Assembly: GCF_001757355.1 (NCBI RefSeq)
Contig: NZ_MINO01000033.1
Span: 1 to 42,083 of the forward strand
Length of the DNA stretch: 42,083 nucleotides
DNA from: Sphingobium phenoxybenzoativorans
GTDB taxonomy: Bacteria > Pseudomonadota > Alphaproteobacteria > Sphingomonadales > Sphingomonadaceae
Direction: 5' to 3'
Part shown: piece by piece, positions 16,762 through 27,248 of the stretch
How positions within the stretch are numbered: position 1 is the stretch's first letter
Layout: every line of letters begins with the position of its first letter
The notes under the pieces: generated by a model
Told to the model about the DNA's origin: nothing
What the model saw: only the letters and a program-made list of their open reading frames with translations
Databases searched by the model: none
Program-made: the position numbers and the translations under genes

Positions 16762-17775
16762 ATGCACATGTCCCGCGCTTTCCAGTCCGCCGCCTATCCC
16801 GCCCTTCGCCTGCGCCGCACGCGTGCTTCCGCGTGGAGCCGTTCGCTGCATGCCGAGCATCGCATCGGGCCGCAGGATTTCATCTGGCCCCTGTTCGTCA
16901 CGGAAGGTTCGGGCGTCGAGGAGCCGATCTCCAGCCTGCCCGGCGTATCCCGCTGGTCGGTGGACGGCATCGTCGCCCGCGCGAAGGAAGCGCGCGACGC
17001 AGGCATCCCCTGCCTCGCCCTCTTCCCAAATACGCAGGCGGACCGGCGCAGCGATGACGGCAGGGAAGCGCTCAATCCTGACAATCTGATGTGCCGCGCC
17101 ATCCGGGCGATCAAGGATGCCGTGCCCGACATCGGTATCCTGACCGATGTCGCGCTCGACCCCTACACCGTCCACGGGCAGGACGGGCTGCTCGACGATA
17201 GCGGCTATGTCGTCAACGACGCGACGGTGGAGGTGCTGATCGGCCAGTCGCTCAATCAGGCGGCGGCGGGCGCGGACATCATCGCGCCCAGCGACATGAT
17301 GGACGGCCGCGTCGGCGCGATCCGCGCCGCACTGGAGCAGGACGGCCATCATAATGTGCAGATCATGGCCTATGCCGCCAAATATGCGAGCGCCTTTTAC
17401 GGCCCGTTCCGCGACGCCGTGGGGTCGCGCGGGCTGCTGAAAGGCGACAAGAAGAATTACCAGATGGACCCGGCCAACGGCGCGGAGGCGCTGCGGGAAG
17501 TCGCGCTCGACCTAGCCGAAGGCGCGGACAGCGTGATGGTGAAGCCGGGCCTGCCTTATCTCGACATCGTTGCGCGGGTGAAGGACGCCTTCGACGTGCC
17601 CGTGTTCGCCTATCAGGTGTCGGGCGAATATGCGATGATCGAGGCGTCCGCAGCGGCGGGCGCCGGCGACCGCGACGCGCTGGTCCTGGAAACGCTGATG
17701 GCGTTCAAGCGGGCGGGATGTTCGGGCGTGCTCACCTATCACGCACTGCATGCGGCGCGCCTGATAAACGGATGA
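16762..17775 (+). CDS. hemB: Delta-aminolevulinic acid dehydratase (porphobilinogen synthase)
   Basis: A 337-residue cytoplasmic enzyme that condenses two 5-aminolevulinates to porphobilinogen in tetrapyrrole synthesis. Both Schiff-base lysines are visible, in MAYAAKYASAFYGPFRDA and VMVKPGLPYLD. The segment DVALDPYTVHGQDGL has none of the zinc-binding cysteines, so this is the Mg2+-dependent form usual in alphaproteobacteria. Length is normal. ATGs at 16762 and 16768 are both possible; no clear Shine-Dalgarno decides. Its stop overlaps the next ATG by 4 bases, making it the first gene of a plus-strand unit. It is divergent from vapBC. Confidence 0.97.
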   Translation: MHMSRAFQSAAYPALRLRRTRASAWSRSLHAEHRIGPQDFIWPLFVTEGSGVEEPISSLPGVSRWSVDGIVARAKEARDAGIPCLALFPNTQADRRSDDGREALNPDNLMCRAIRAIKDAVPDIGILTDVALDPYTVHGQDGLLDDSGYVVNDATVEVLIGQSLNQAAAGADIIAPSDMMDGRVGAIRAALEQDGHHNVQIMAYAAKYASAFYGPFRDAVGSRGLLKGDKKNYQMDPANGAEALREVALDLAEGADSVMVKPGLPYLDIVARVKDAFDVPVFAYQVSGEYAMIEASAAAGAGDRDALVLETLMAFKRAGCSGVLTYHALHAARLING

Positions 17776-18317
17776 GCGATACGATTATAGAAACGCCCCG
17801 GCTGCTGCTGCGCGGATGGCGGGAGGCGGACGTCGAACCGTGGCAGGCCATGTGCTCCGACCCGGAAGTCATGCGCCACCTCGGACCGCCGATGACGATG
17901 GATGAAGCCCAAGCCTATGTCGCGCGCATGCAAGCTATGCAGGCCGATCATGGCCATTGCTTCTGGGCGCTGGAGCATCGCAGCACCAGCACCTTCCTCG
18001 GTTTCTGCGGCGTGAAGCCCGGAGCCGCCGGAACGCCCATAGTCGACAGGGTGGAGATTGGCTGGCGCATGGCGCGTCCCTGGTGGGGCGCGGGCTATGC
18101 GCGGGAGGCGGCGCAGGCGAGCATTGATTGGGTGTGGGCCAATCTGGACGCGCAAAGCATCTGGGCGATCACAACGCACGACAATAGGCGCAGCCGTGGC
18201 CTGATGACCCGTCTGGGCATGGCCCGTCGCGAGGATTTGGACTTTGAGCATCAGGCGCTGGCGGAGAATGATCCGCTGCGCCCACATGTCACCTATGAAA
18301 TAGAGCGCCCTGCTTGA
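17772..18317 (+). CDS. GNAT-family N-acetyltransferase (RimJ/RimL-like)
   Basis: A 181-residue acetyltransferase of the RimJ/RimL type. It begins IIETPRLLLRGWREADVEPW and has the acetyl-CoA-binding region GWRMARPWWGAGYAREAAQA, followed by a THDNRRSRGLMTRLGM segment typical of the fold. It transfers an acetyl group to an amine, protein N-terminus or small molecule; the substrate is unknown. ATG 17772 overlaps the hemB stop (ATGA), and its own stop overlaps the next start, so all three should be translated from one mRNA. Confidence 0.92.
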   Translation: MSDTIIETPRLLLRGWREADVEPWQAMCSDPEVMRHLGPPMTMDEAQAYVARMQAMQADHGHCFWALEHRSTSTFLGFCGVKPGAAGTPIVDRVEIGWRMARPWWGAGYAREAAQASIDWVWANLDAQSIWAITTHDNRRSRGLMTRLGMARREDLDFEHQALAENDPLRPHVTYEIERPA

Positions 18318-20515
18318 CCGGAACGGCGGGATCGCTCCGGCTACGGTTCGTCGCCACCATCTGCGCGGGGTCCTTCCTGCTGTTTCTTGTCCAGCCGATG
18401 ATCGCCCGCATGGCGCTGCCGCGCCTTGGCGGCGCGCCGACCGTCTGGAACTCGGCGATGGTAGTGTATCAGGCGCTGCTGCTTGGCGGTTACGCCTATG
18501 CCCACTGGCTCGGCCGCCTCGCGCCCCGCCGCCAGATGCAGGCGCATCTGGCCCTGTTCGCGCTTGCCGCGCTGATGCTGCCCATCGGCCTTGCCGCAGG
18601 CAATCCGCCGCCACAGGCCAGCCCGGTCCTGTGGGTGCCCTGGCTGCTGGCCATATCCATCGGCCCGCTATTCTTCATGGTCGCCGCGCAGGCCCCGTTG
18701 ATGCAGCGTTGGTATGTGCTGTCGGGTGGCGGCGATCCCTACCCCCTTTACGCAGCATCCAATCTGGGCAGCTTTGCCGGTCTCATCGCTTATCCACTGC
18801 TGGTCGAGCCGTTGCTTCCCGCCTCTGGGCAAAGCCTGTTGTGGAGCGGCGGCTATATCCTGCTTCTGCTGCTCGTCGCCGTCTGCGGACTGCGCCTGCC
18901 GCGTTCCGCCGCCGCGCCCGAAACGCAGTCGGACACGCCCGCGCCCGACTGGCGGACGATCCTGCACTGGATCATCCTTGCCGCCGTTCCGTCCGGCCTG
19001 ATGTTGTCCACCACGCTGCACATCACCACGGACATCGTGGCGATGCCGCTGCTGTGGGTATTGCCGCTCGGCCTCTACATCCTTTCCTTCACCGTCGCCT
19101 TTTCCGCGCGCCGGACATGGGCGAACGGCATCACCATGGTTGCGCCTTTGGTGTTGCTGATGGGCGCATGCACGGCCTTTTCGGATTCGACGTCGGTGCC
19201 GATACTGGTCGGCGCGGCGGTCATCCTGGTGCTGTTCGTGGTCTCGATCGCGCTGCACAGCGCGCTGTTCGATGCGCGGCCCGACGCCGCGCACCTCACG
19301 GCCTTCTACCTCGCCATGTCGGTGGGCGGTGTGGTGGGCGGCATATTCTGCGCCATCTTCGCTCCGCTGATCTTTGACTGGACCTATGAATATCCGATCC
19401 TGCTGGCCGCCGCCGCGCTGCTGCTGAAAGGGGAACCGCTGTTCGTCTGGAGCCGCCTGCTGTGGGAGGACCCGCGCCGCAACGTCTGGCTAACGGCGAT
19501 ATTGCTGATCGTCAGCCTGTTGGCGTCACTGATCGGCGGCGGCATCCTGTTCTCCAGTCCCGGCTCCGCCGCAAAGGCCGCCTCCTTCACCCTGATCATC
19601 GCCCTCGCCATCGCGAGCATCGGCAACCGCATCCTCTATGCCGCATGCGCCGCCTATCTGATGCTGTGCCTTGGCGGATGGGAAAAACTCGCGCTCTCGC
19701 AGGCCGAGGGCATCATGACCCGCAGCTATTTCGGGGTCTACGCCATCCGCGACAACAAGGATGGCACGCGCCTGCTGGTCCATGGCACCACTGTCCATGG
19801 CATCCAGATCCGCAAGCCCGGCATGGAGCGCACCACCACCAGCTATTACGCGCCGCAATCGGGCGTCGGCCTTGCGCTGGGCGCTGCGCCGCAATTGTTC
19901 GGCCCGGCGGCCAGGATCGGCGTCGTCGGCCTCGGATCGGGGACGCTCGCCTGCTATGCCCGCCCCGGCCAGCGCTGGCGCTTCTATGAGATCGACCCGG
20001 CGATCGAGCGCATCGCCCGCGACCCGCGATCCTTCACCTTCCTGTCGCGCTGCATGCCCCAGCCGGACATCGCGATCGGCGACGCCCGGCTGGTCCTCGC
20101 CGCCGAGCCGCAGGACCAGGCCGACCTGCTCGCCATCGACGCCTTCTCCTCCGACTCCGTGCCCATGCACCTGCTGACGCGGGAAGCGTTCGCGCTCTAC
20201 GCCCGGCATCTGAAACCGGGCGGACTGCTGCTCGTCCATATCTCGAACCGCTATCTGGACCTGAAGCCGATCGTCGCGGCGGCGGCGCGCGATGGCGGAT
20301 GGGCGACCGCGGCGCGCCTTTACACGCCCGACCGGCGGGACGACCGCTATCATTATTCCATGTCCGCCTGGATCGCCCTGTCCCGCGATCCCCGGAGCCT
20401 GAAGCGCCTGACCGCGTTAACCGGGCAGGCGCTGTGGATACCGCTTGAAACCCGGCCCGGCATTTCCGCCTGGACCGACGATTATGGCAGCATCCTGCCG
20501 ATCCTTAAACTATAA
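18314..20515 (+). CDS. Membrane-fused spermidine-synthase-like protein
   Basis: A 733-residue inner-membrane protein. Residues 1 to about 475 hold many hydrophobic segments, and the last 250 residues form a soluble Rossmann domain like spermidine synthase: IGVVGLGSGTLACYA for nucleotide binding, FYEIDPAIERIA, and LLAIDAFSSDSVPMHLLT. Such fusions are widespread but mostly uncharacterised; aminopropyl transfer has not been shown for most. Translation starts at a TTG whose last two bases overlap the preceding TGA (TTGA). No in-frame ATG lies before the first membrane segment. It ends 19 bases before the carbonic-anhydrase gene. Confidence 0.87.
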   Translation: MTGTAGSLRLRFVATICAGSFLLFLVQPMIARMALPRLGGAPTVWNSAMVVYQALLLGGYAYAHWLGRLAPRRQMQAHLALFALAALMLPIGLAAGNPPPQASPVLWVPWLLAISIGPLFFMVAAQAPLMQRWYVLSGGGDPYPLYAASNLGSFAGLIAYPLLVEPLLPASGQSLLWSGGYILLLLLVAVCGLRLPRSAAAPETQSDTPAPDWRTILHWIILAAVPSGLMLSTTLHITTDIVAMPLLWVLPLGLYILSFTVAFSARRTWANGITMVAPLVLLMGACTAFSDSTSVPILVGAAVILVLFVVSIALHSALFDARPDAAHLTAFYLAMSVGGVVGGIFCAIFAPLIFDWTYEYPILLAAAALLLKGEPLFVWSRLLWEDPRRNVWLTAILLIVSLLASLIGGGILFSSPGSAAKAASFTLIIALAIASIGNRILYAACAAYLMLCLGGWEKLALSQAEGIMTRSYFGVYAIRDNKDGTRLLVHGTTVHGIQIRKPGMERTTTSYYAPQSGVGLALGAAPQLFGPAARIGVVGLGSGTLACYARPGQRWRFYEIDPAIERIARDPRSFTFLSRCMPQPDIAIGDARLVLAAEPQDQADLLAIDAFSSDSVPMHLLTREAFALYARHLKPGGLLLVHISNRYLDLKPIVAAAARDGGWATAARLYTPDRRDDRYHYSMSAWIALSRDPRSLKRLTALTGQALWIPLETRPGISAWTDDYGSILPILKL

Positions 20516-20534
20516 GACGATGCAAGGAGCTATC

Positions 20535-21104
20535 ATGGAAAACGATCACCCCGGCGCATCGATCATCAGCTTTGGCGGCCATACGCCGCGCATCGACCCC
20601 AGCGCCTTCATCGCGCCGGGCTGCAGGATCATCGGCGATGTGGAGATCGGGCCGGACGCCAGCATCTGGTATAATTGCGTCATCCGCGCGGATGTGAACC
20701 GCATCCGCATCGGCGCGCGCACGAATATTCAGGACGGCACCATCATCCATTGCGACAGCGACAAGGACGGCAGCGGCGGTTTCCCCACGATCATCGGCGA
20801 GGATGTGCTGATCGGTCATATCGCGATGATCCACGGCTGCACATTGATGGACCGGGCCTTTGTCGGCCTTGGCGCGATCGTCATGGACGGTTGCGTGGTG
20901 GAGGGGGACGCGATGCTCGCGGCGGGCGCAATGCTGACCCCCGGAAAGACCCTGCCCCACCGCCAGCTCTGGTCCGGCCGCCCCGCCAAATATATGCGCG
21001 ACCTGCCCGATATCGCTGTGGCGGGCATGCGCGCGGGCGTCGACCATTATGTCCATAATGCGAAGGCGCACAAAGGCGCGGTCAGGGCGATGGAGGAGCA
21101 TTGA
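20535..21104 (+). CDS. Gamma-class carbonic anhydrase family protein
   Basis: A 189-residue left-handed beta-helix protein built of hexapeptide repeats (IIGDVEIGPDASIWYN, IGARTNIQDGTIIH and further). The three zinc histidines of gamma carbonic anhydrases are at His72 (IIHCDSD), His95 and His100 (IGHIAMIHGC). It is expected to be a trimer that hydrates CO2, though many relatives (YrdA, PaaY) show weak or no activity. The ATG has AAGGAG six bases upstream. It is the last gene of the hemB unit. Confidence 0.94.
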   Translation: MENDHPGASIISFGGHTPRIDPSAFIAPGCRIIGDVEIGPDASIWYNCVIRADVNRIRIGARTNIQDGTIIHCDSDKDGSGGFPTIIGEDVLIGHIAMIHGCTLMDRAFVGLGAIVMDGCVVEGDAMLAAGAMLTPGKTLPHRQLWSGRPAKYMRDLPDIAVAGMRAGVDHYVHNAKAHKGAVRAMEEH

Positions 21105-21134
21105 TCGCAGCGCGCCCGAAGCTGCCCGTCCGGA

Positions 21135-21659
21135 TTACATCGTAGGCAGCAGCGCCTTGAGCTTGTCCAGCCGGTCATTCTGGGAATCGACGATCGCCAG
21201 CACGTCACGGCGGACCATTTCTATCGTGTCCTGCCCCTCCGCCGACTGGCCGTCGGCTATCGCATTGACCTTCTGCGAATAGAGGGTGTCGAGGCCCGCC
21301 AGGGCGGACACGCTGTCGTTGCGGGCGGATTCCAGGCCGCTGATCGCCGTCTGCGCCGCCACCCATGCCTCGCTCGACACGGCCGATGTCGATGCCGTGC
21401 GGGCGCGGCGCTCCGCGTCGGGATAGGCTTTGTCGAACGCCGCCGACCCCGCCTGCGCCTGCATTTCCAGCTTCGACACCTCCGAATCCAGTGCCGGATC
21501 GGACATGGGGGCGGACGGCAGTGTCGGAGCGGGGGCGTTCGCGACAGGCCCGCCGCCTTCGATCGGCCGTTTCGCCAGCGAAGGATAGGACCCGCCCGGC
21601 GCCGGCGTGCATCCGGCCAGCAACAGCGCGAGGGAGGGGAGAAGCGGCCGCAGGTTCAT
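21135..21659 (-). CDS. Predicted lipoprotein of unknown function with coiled-coil tendency
   Basis: A protein of about 174 residues that begins with a lipoprotein signal (MNLRPLLPSLALLLAGC, Cys17). After a Pro/Ala-rich linker (residues 20-55) the rest is helical, with long Ala/Glu/Asp-rich stretches (SKLEMQAQAGSAAFDKAYPDAERRAR and following) that could form a helical bundle. I do not recognise a family. An ATG at 21668 would add three residues; neither has a good ribosome-binding site. It is convergent with the carbonic-anhydrase gene and divergent from the AEC transporter. Confidence 0.75.
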   Translation of the reverse strand: MNLRPLLPSLALLLAGCTPAPGGSYPSLAKRPIEGGGPVANAPAPTLPSAPMSDPALDSEVSKLEMQAQAGSAAFDKAYPDAERRARTASTSAVSSEAWVAAQTAISGLESARNDSVSALAGLDTLYSQKVNAIADGQSAEGQDTIEMVRRDVLAIVDSQNDRLDKLKALLPTM

Positions 21660-21748
21660 TGGCGGCATCTAGGCATGGGGAGAGGCCGATGCAATGGGCC
21701 GATCCGCCATGTTGGCATGCCGCGGCGAAAAGGCTAGGCGCAACAGGC

Positions 21749-22687
21749 ATGCTTGCAACCATCATCACCATATTGCCGGTCTTTCTGATCATCGCGGCGG
21801 GCTATGGCGCGGCGAAGCTGGGCGTGATCGGCGACGGCGCGTCACGCGCGCTCAACCGGTATGTCATCTGGCTGGCGCTGCCCTGCCTGATGTTCGAGGT
21901 CGTCGCGACGACCGACTGGCGTCATCTGTGGGACCCTGGGTTCGTGACGGTCTCGATAACCGGCAGCCTCGCCGTGTTCCTGCTCGGCCTTGTCGTCGGC
22001 CGGATGCGGGGCCTCAGCCTGCAGGACATGGCGGTGGACGGCCTCAACGCCAGCTATTCCAATTCCGCCTATATCGGCTTTCCGCTGCTGCTGCTGGTGC
22101 TGGGACCGGAAAGCCGCCCCTTCGTCGCCATCGCCGCCACGCTGACGCTGGTCGTGCTGTTCGCCAGCGGCGTCATCCTGATCGAACTGGCGCGCAGCCA
22201 CGGACATGGCATTGGCCGCGCCCTGCTGTTCGCGCTGATCGGCGTGATGAAGAATCCGGTGCTGGTGTCGCCGCTGCTGGGGCTGTTCTGGTGGCTGGGC
22301 GGCATACCGCTGCCCCATCCGGCGGAAAGCTTCTTCACGATGCTGGGCGGTTCGGCCAGTCCGGCGGCGCTGGCCGCCATCGGCATGTTCCTGGCGGAGC
22401 GGCCGATCCTGGAATCGATGACGAATCGATTCTCCCTCGCGCTGACCACGATCAAGCTCGCCATCCATCCCGCAGTGACCGCCTGGCTCGCCTGGCATGT
22501 TTTCATGCTGCCGCCGCGCGTGGCGGTGACGGCCATCGCGCTGGCCGCCCTCCCCACCGGCACCGGCCCGTTCATGATCGCGGAATTCTATGCGCGGGAC
22601 GGAAAAGTGACGGCGGGCACGGTAATGATCAGCACGATGCTGTCGGTGCTGACGCTTGCGGCAATCCTTTCGCTGCTGCGGGTTTAG
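21749..22687 (+). CDS. AEC-family (auxin efflux carrier-like) transporter
   Basis: A 312-residue inner-membrane protein with ten hydrophobic segments in two five-helix halves, the layout of the AEC/bile-acid transporter fold. Typical positions are VFLIIAAGYGAAKLGVI at the start and NASYSNSAYIGFPLLLLVLG in the middle. Bacterial members move small dicarboxylates or similar solutes. The ATG at 21749 puts the first helix at the N-terminus; the longer open frame upstream is not coding. No partner gene shows the substrate. Confidence 0.92.
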   Translation: MLATIITILPVFLIIAAGYGAAKLGVIGDGASRALNRYVIWLALPCLMFEVVATTDWRHLWDPGFVTVSITGSLAVFLLGLVVGRMRGLSLQDMAVDGLNASYSNSAYIGFPLLLLVLGPESRPFVAIAATLTLVVLFASGVILIELARSHGHGIGRALLFALIGVMKNPVLVSPLLGLFWWLGGIPLPHPAESFFTMLGGSASPAALAAIGMFLAERPILESMTNRFSLALTTIKLAIHPAVTAWLAWHVFMLPPRVAVTAIALAALPTGTGPFMIAEFYARDGKVTAGTVMISTMLSVLTLAAILSLLRV

Positions 22688-22711
22688 GCGAAAAACGGCC
22701 GCCGACTCAGG

Positions 22712-22740
22712 TTGACAGCACCGGGTGAATCCCTTAACGG
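22712..22740 (+). promoter_or_regulatory. Possible promoter of rplU-rpmA
   Basis: TTGACA at 22712-22717 is a perfect -35 hexamer, followed after 17 bases by a weak -10 (TAACGG). It is 68 bases before the rplU ATG. The leader between may carry ribosomal-protein control, but I see no defined structure. Confidence 0.4.
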
Positions 22741-22807
22741 GCCACGTTCCTGCGCGGGCACCCCTCTGGGTTCTTGCGCCAAGCAGTCTGGATTAAAGAG
22801 AAAAGCC

Positions 22808-23182
22808 ATGTTCGCAATTGTGCGCACGGGCGGCAAGCAGTATCGCGTCGCCGCCGGAGACAAGATTGTCGTCGAGAAGCTCGCTGGCGAAGCCGGCGAC
22901 AAGATCACCCTGGACGACGTCCTGCTCGCCGGCGAAGGCAGCGAGCTGAAGGATACGGCCGGTCTGACCGTCGCTGCCGAGATCATCGCGCAGGCGAAGG
23001 GCGAGAAGGTCATCGTTTTCAAGAAGCGCCGCCGGCACAATTATCGCCGCCGCAACGGCCACCGTCAGCGCCACACGATCCTGCGCATCGTCGCGATCGG
23101 CGCCGAGGAAAAGAAAAAGGCTGCTCCGAAGAAGGCAGCCGCTCCGGCCGACGACGCGGCGCCCGCCGCCACCGAAGCCTGA
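22808..23182 (+). CDS. rplU: 50S ribosomal protein L21
   Basis: A 124-residue ribosomal protein. It has the family start [14 protein letters not shown] and the 23S rRNA-binding signature [17 protein letters not shown], then LRIVAIG. The C-terminal extension rich in Lys, Ala and Pro ([19 protein letters not shown]) is usual in sphingomonads. ATG 22808 is fixed by the conserved first residue. It is followed 22 bases later by rpmA, the standard pair. Confidence 0.99.
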   Translation: MFAIVRTGGKQYRVAAGDKIVVEKLAGEAGDKITLDDVLLAGEGSELKDTAGLTVAAEIIAQAKGEKVIVFKKRRRHNYRRRNGHRQRHTILRIVAIGAEEKKKAAPKKAAAPADDAAPAATEA

Positions 23183-23204
23183 TCGCATTCGAGGAGTTTG
23201 AGCA

Positions 23205-23474
23205 ATGGCACATAAGAAAGCAGGCGGTTCCTCGCGCAACGGTCGCGATTCGGAATCGAAGCGCCTTGGCGTGAAGAAGTTCGGCGGTCAGGAAGTGATC
23301 GGCGGCAACATCATCATCCGCCAGCGCGGCACCCGCGTCTATCCGGGCCGCAATGTCGGCATCGGCAAGGACCACACGCTGTTCGCGCTGACCGAAGGCC
23401 GCGTGGTGTTCCACGACGGCAAGCTCGGCCGCAAATATGTATCGGTGGACATGCCGGCGAAAGCCGCGGAATAA
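23205..23474 (+). CDS. rpmA: 50S ribosomal protein L27
   Basis: An 89-residue ribosomal protein with the conserved start [22 protein letters not shown], whose N-terminus reaches the peptidyl-transferase centre, and the block [20 protein letters not shown]. It begins without the cleavable extension seen in Firmicutes. GAGGAG-like sequence precedes the ATG. A hairpin with a T-run follows in the downstream gap, ending the ribosomal unit. Confidence 0.99.
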   Translation: MAHKKAGGSSRNGRDSESKRLGVKKFGGQEVIGGNIIIRQRGTRVYPGRNVGIGKDHTLFALTEGRVVFHDGKLGRKYVSVDMPAKAAE

Positions 23475-23545
23475 CCGGACGATCTTTTAGGGGGTCGTCT
23501 GTAGAGGCGATCCCAGATGGGACCGGGAAACCGGCCCGATCGAAC

Positions 23546-23596
23546 AGAGGGAAACGGGACGCCTCAGCCAAGAGGTTGTCCCGTTTCTCTTTTTTT
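23546..23596 (+). terminator. Intrinsic terminator after rplU-rpmA
   Basis: GAAACGGGAC (23551-23560) pairs with GTCCCGTTTC (23578-23587) across a 17-base loop. The stem is followed by CTC and eight T. The gap before the next gene (23475-23733) holds nothing else I can identify. Confidence 0.8.
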
Positions 23597-23733
23597 GTTT
23601 CCCTCGCCCGGCGGGCCGGAACAACCGCCCATCGCAAGCGTCACGCATGCGGGGCCAATCCGGACCATAATGTCGCCAAGCCGTCATCATCATGCGGCAA
23701 AGGCGGCGCACATAATCGAGAGGAGGCGAATGT

Positions 23734-24306
23734 ATGTTCGCTCGCACATCAAGACTTCTGCTCCGTCCGGGCTGGCTGGAGGATTCGCAGGCTCTGGCGC
23801 AGGCGCTGGGCGACGAATCCGTTGTCCGCAACCTTGCCCGCGTGCCCTGGCCCTATGGTGAGCGGGATGCGCTGGCGTGGCTGACCCGCGACCGCGACCC
23901 GAACCTGCCCGACTTCCTGATCTTCTCGCGCACGCTCGGCGCGCCGCGCCTCGTCGGCGGCTGCGGCATCGGGCGTGATGCGGAGGGCGGGCTGAAGCTC
24001 GGCTACTGGATCGCCCGGCCCTATTGGGGCCTCGGTTTCGCGACGGAGGCGGCGCGCGGCGTCATGCGCATTGCGCGGGCGACGGGCCTCTCCGGCATCA
24101 CCGCCGGGCATTTCCTGGACAATCCCGCGTCCGGCAATGTGCTGCGCAAGATCGGCTTCCGGCCCACCGGCCAGATTCTGACCCGCTACAGCATCGGCCG
24201 CGCCGCGGACGTCGCCTGCGCGATCTTCGAACAGGGCGAGGAGGAGGACATGCCACGCAACCTGCACCTCGACCTCTATTCGGACGCGCGGCCGCTGGCG
24301 GCTTAG
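23734..24306 (+). CDS. GNAT-family N-acetyltransferase
   Basis: A 190-residue acetyltransferase of the RimJ/RimL type. It has SRLLLRPGWLEDSQALA at the N-terminus, an acetyl-CoA loop in YWIARPYWGLGFATEAARG, and the DNPASGNVLRKIGF segment. The ATG follows AGGAGG at good spacing. Acetyltransferase genes between rpmA and obgE are common in sphingomonads. The substrate is unknown; ribosomal-protein acetylation is only a guess from location. Confidence 0.92.
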   Translation: MFARTSRLLLRPGWLEDSQALAQALGDESVVRNLARVPWPYGERDALAWLTRDRDPNLPDFLIFSRTLGAPRLVGGCGIGRDAEGGLKLGYWIARPYWGLGFATEAARGVMRIARATGLSGITAGHFLDNPASGNVLRKIGFRPTGQILTRYSIGRAADVACAIFEQGEEEDMPRNLHLDLYSDARPLAA

Positions 24307-24331
24307 AGCGCCCTGCGTTGAACGAATATCA

Positions 24332-24417
24332 CCGTTCAGGCTGAGCTTGTCGAAGCCTTGTCCTTCCTTTCAACAAGGCAAGGAAAGGCAGCCCTTCGAC
24401 AAGCTCAGGGCGAACGG
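24332..24417. repeat. Inverted pair of the sphingomonad GAGCTTGTCGAAG palindromic repeat
   Basis: One copy (24332-24357) contains GAGCTTGTCGAAG; the inverted copy (24391-24417) contains CTTCGACAAGCTC. The two can fold into one long hairpin of about 86 bases. The same unit occurs at 28586-28703 and 32946-33023. It lies between convergent acetyltransferase genes, and the last codons and stop of the minus-strand gene (24405-24407) lie inside it. Confidence 0.85.
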
Positions 24418-24947
24418 AGGTTTGGAGAGGCCGCCCGCTCCAGCACGATCACCACCTTTCCGCCCAGTTCGGCGCGGCCGATCTCCGCATAGCCCGCCTT
24501 CTCCGCCACGCGCAGCGATGCGGCATTGTCCGGCTCGATGATGCAGCGCGTAACCTGCGCCCTTAGCACGGAGTCCGCCCAGCCCGTCACCGCCGCGGCA
24601 AATTCCGTCGCCAGTCCGCGCCCACCGGCCTCCGGCACCAGCGCCCATCCAATCTCCGGCGCGCCGTCGAGCAGCTTTATGCCCCGCCGCCCGTCCATCA
24701 GGCCGCCGTCGCCCAGATAGGCCCCGGTCTCCCGATCCTCGATCGCCCAGAAGCCATAACCCAGCAGCGCCCACATGCCGGCATAGCGCAGCAGGCGGAA
24801 CCATACGGTCTGCGCATCCTGCACATGGCCGCCGATGAAACGCACCGTCCGGGGATCGCCCCATAGCGCCTGCATGTCCTGAAAATCATCCGCGCGGTGC
24901 GGCCGCAGCCGCAGCCGCCCTGTCTCGATAACGGGAATCTCGTTCAT
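24405..24947 (-). CDS. GNAT-family N-acetyltransferase (RimJ/RimL-like)
   Basis: A 180-residue acetyltransferase with the N-terminal PVIETGRLRLRPHRADDFQD, an EIGWALVPEAGGRGLATEFA acetyl-CoA segment and EPDNAASLRVAEKAGY. It is oriented opposite to the neighbouring acetyltransferase and divergent from obgE. ATG 24947 has a G-rich stretch just upstream; ATG 24959 is an alternative. The C-terminal tail and the stop codon (24405-24407) are read from an interspersed palindromic repeat, so the original gene end may have been replaced. Substrate unknown. Confidence 0.9.
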   Translation of the reverse strand: MNEIPVIETGRLRLRPHRADDFQDMQALWGDPRTVRFIGGHVQDAQTVWFRLLRYAGMWALLGYGFWAIEDRETGAYLGDGGLMDGRRGIKLLDGAPEIGWALVPEAGGRGLATEFAAAVTGWADSVLRAQVTRCIIEPDNAASLRVAEKAGYAEIGRAELGGKVVIVLERAASPNLRSP

Positions 24948-25033
24948 GGCCCCCGTCATGAAACGCCGCAGGATATGTTGCAATGGATCGCGAAAATACG
25001 GCAATGGTTTAACTTGTGCGGGAATGGGGCTAA

Positions 25034-27237
<2,204 letters not shown>

Positions 27238-27248
27238 AAGTGACCGGG

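Noticed and set aside
21365..21748. Upstream extension of the AEC transporter frame.
   Set aside because: It overlaps the lipoprotein gene in antisense and adds an Arg/Pro-rich sequence before the first membrane helix.
22688..22807. A riboswitch or structured leader before rplU.
   Set aside because: I could not find a consistent stem or known motif; only a possible promoter is supported.
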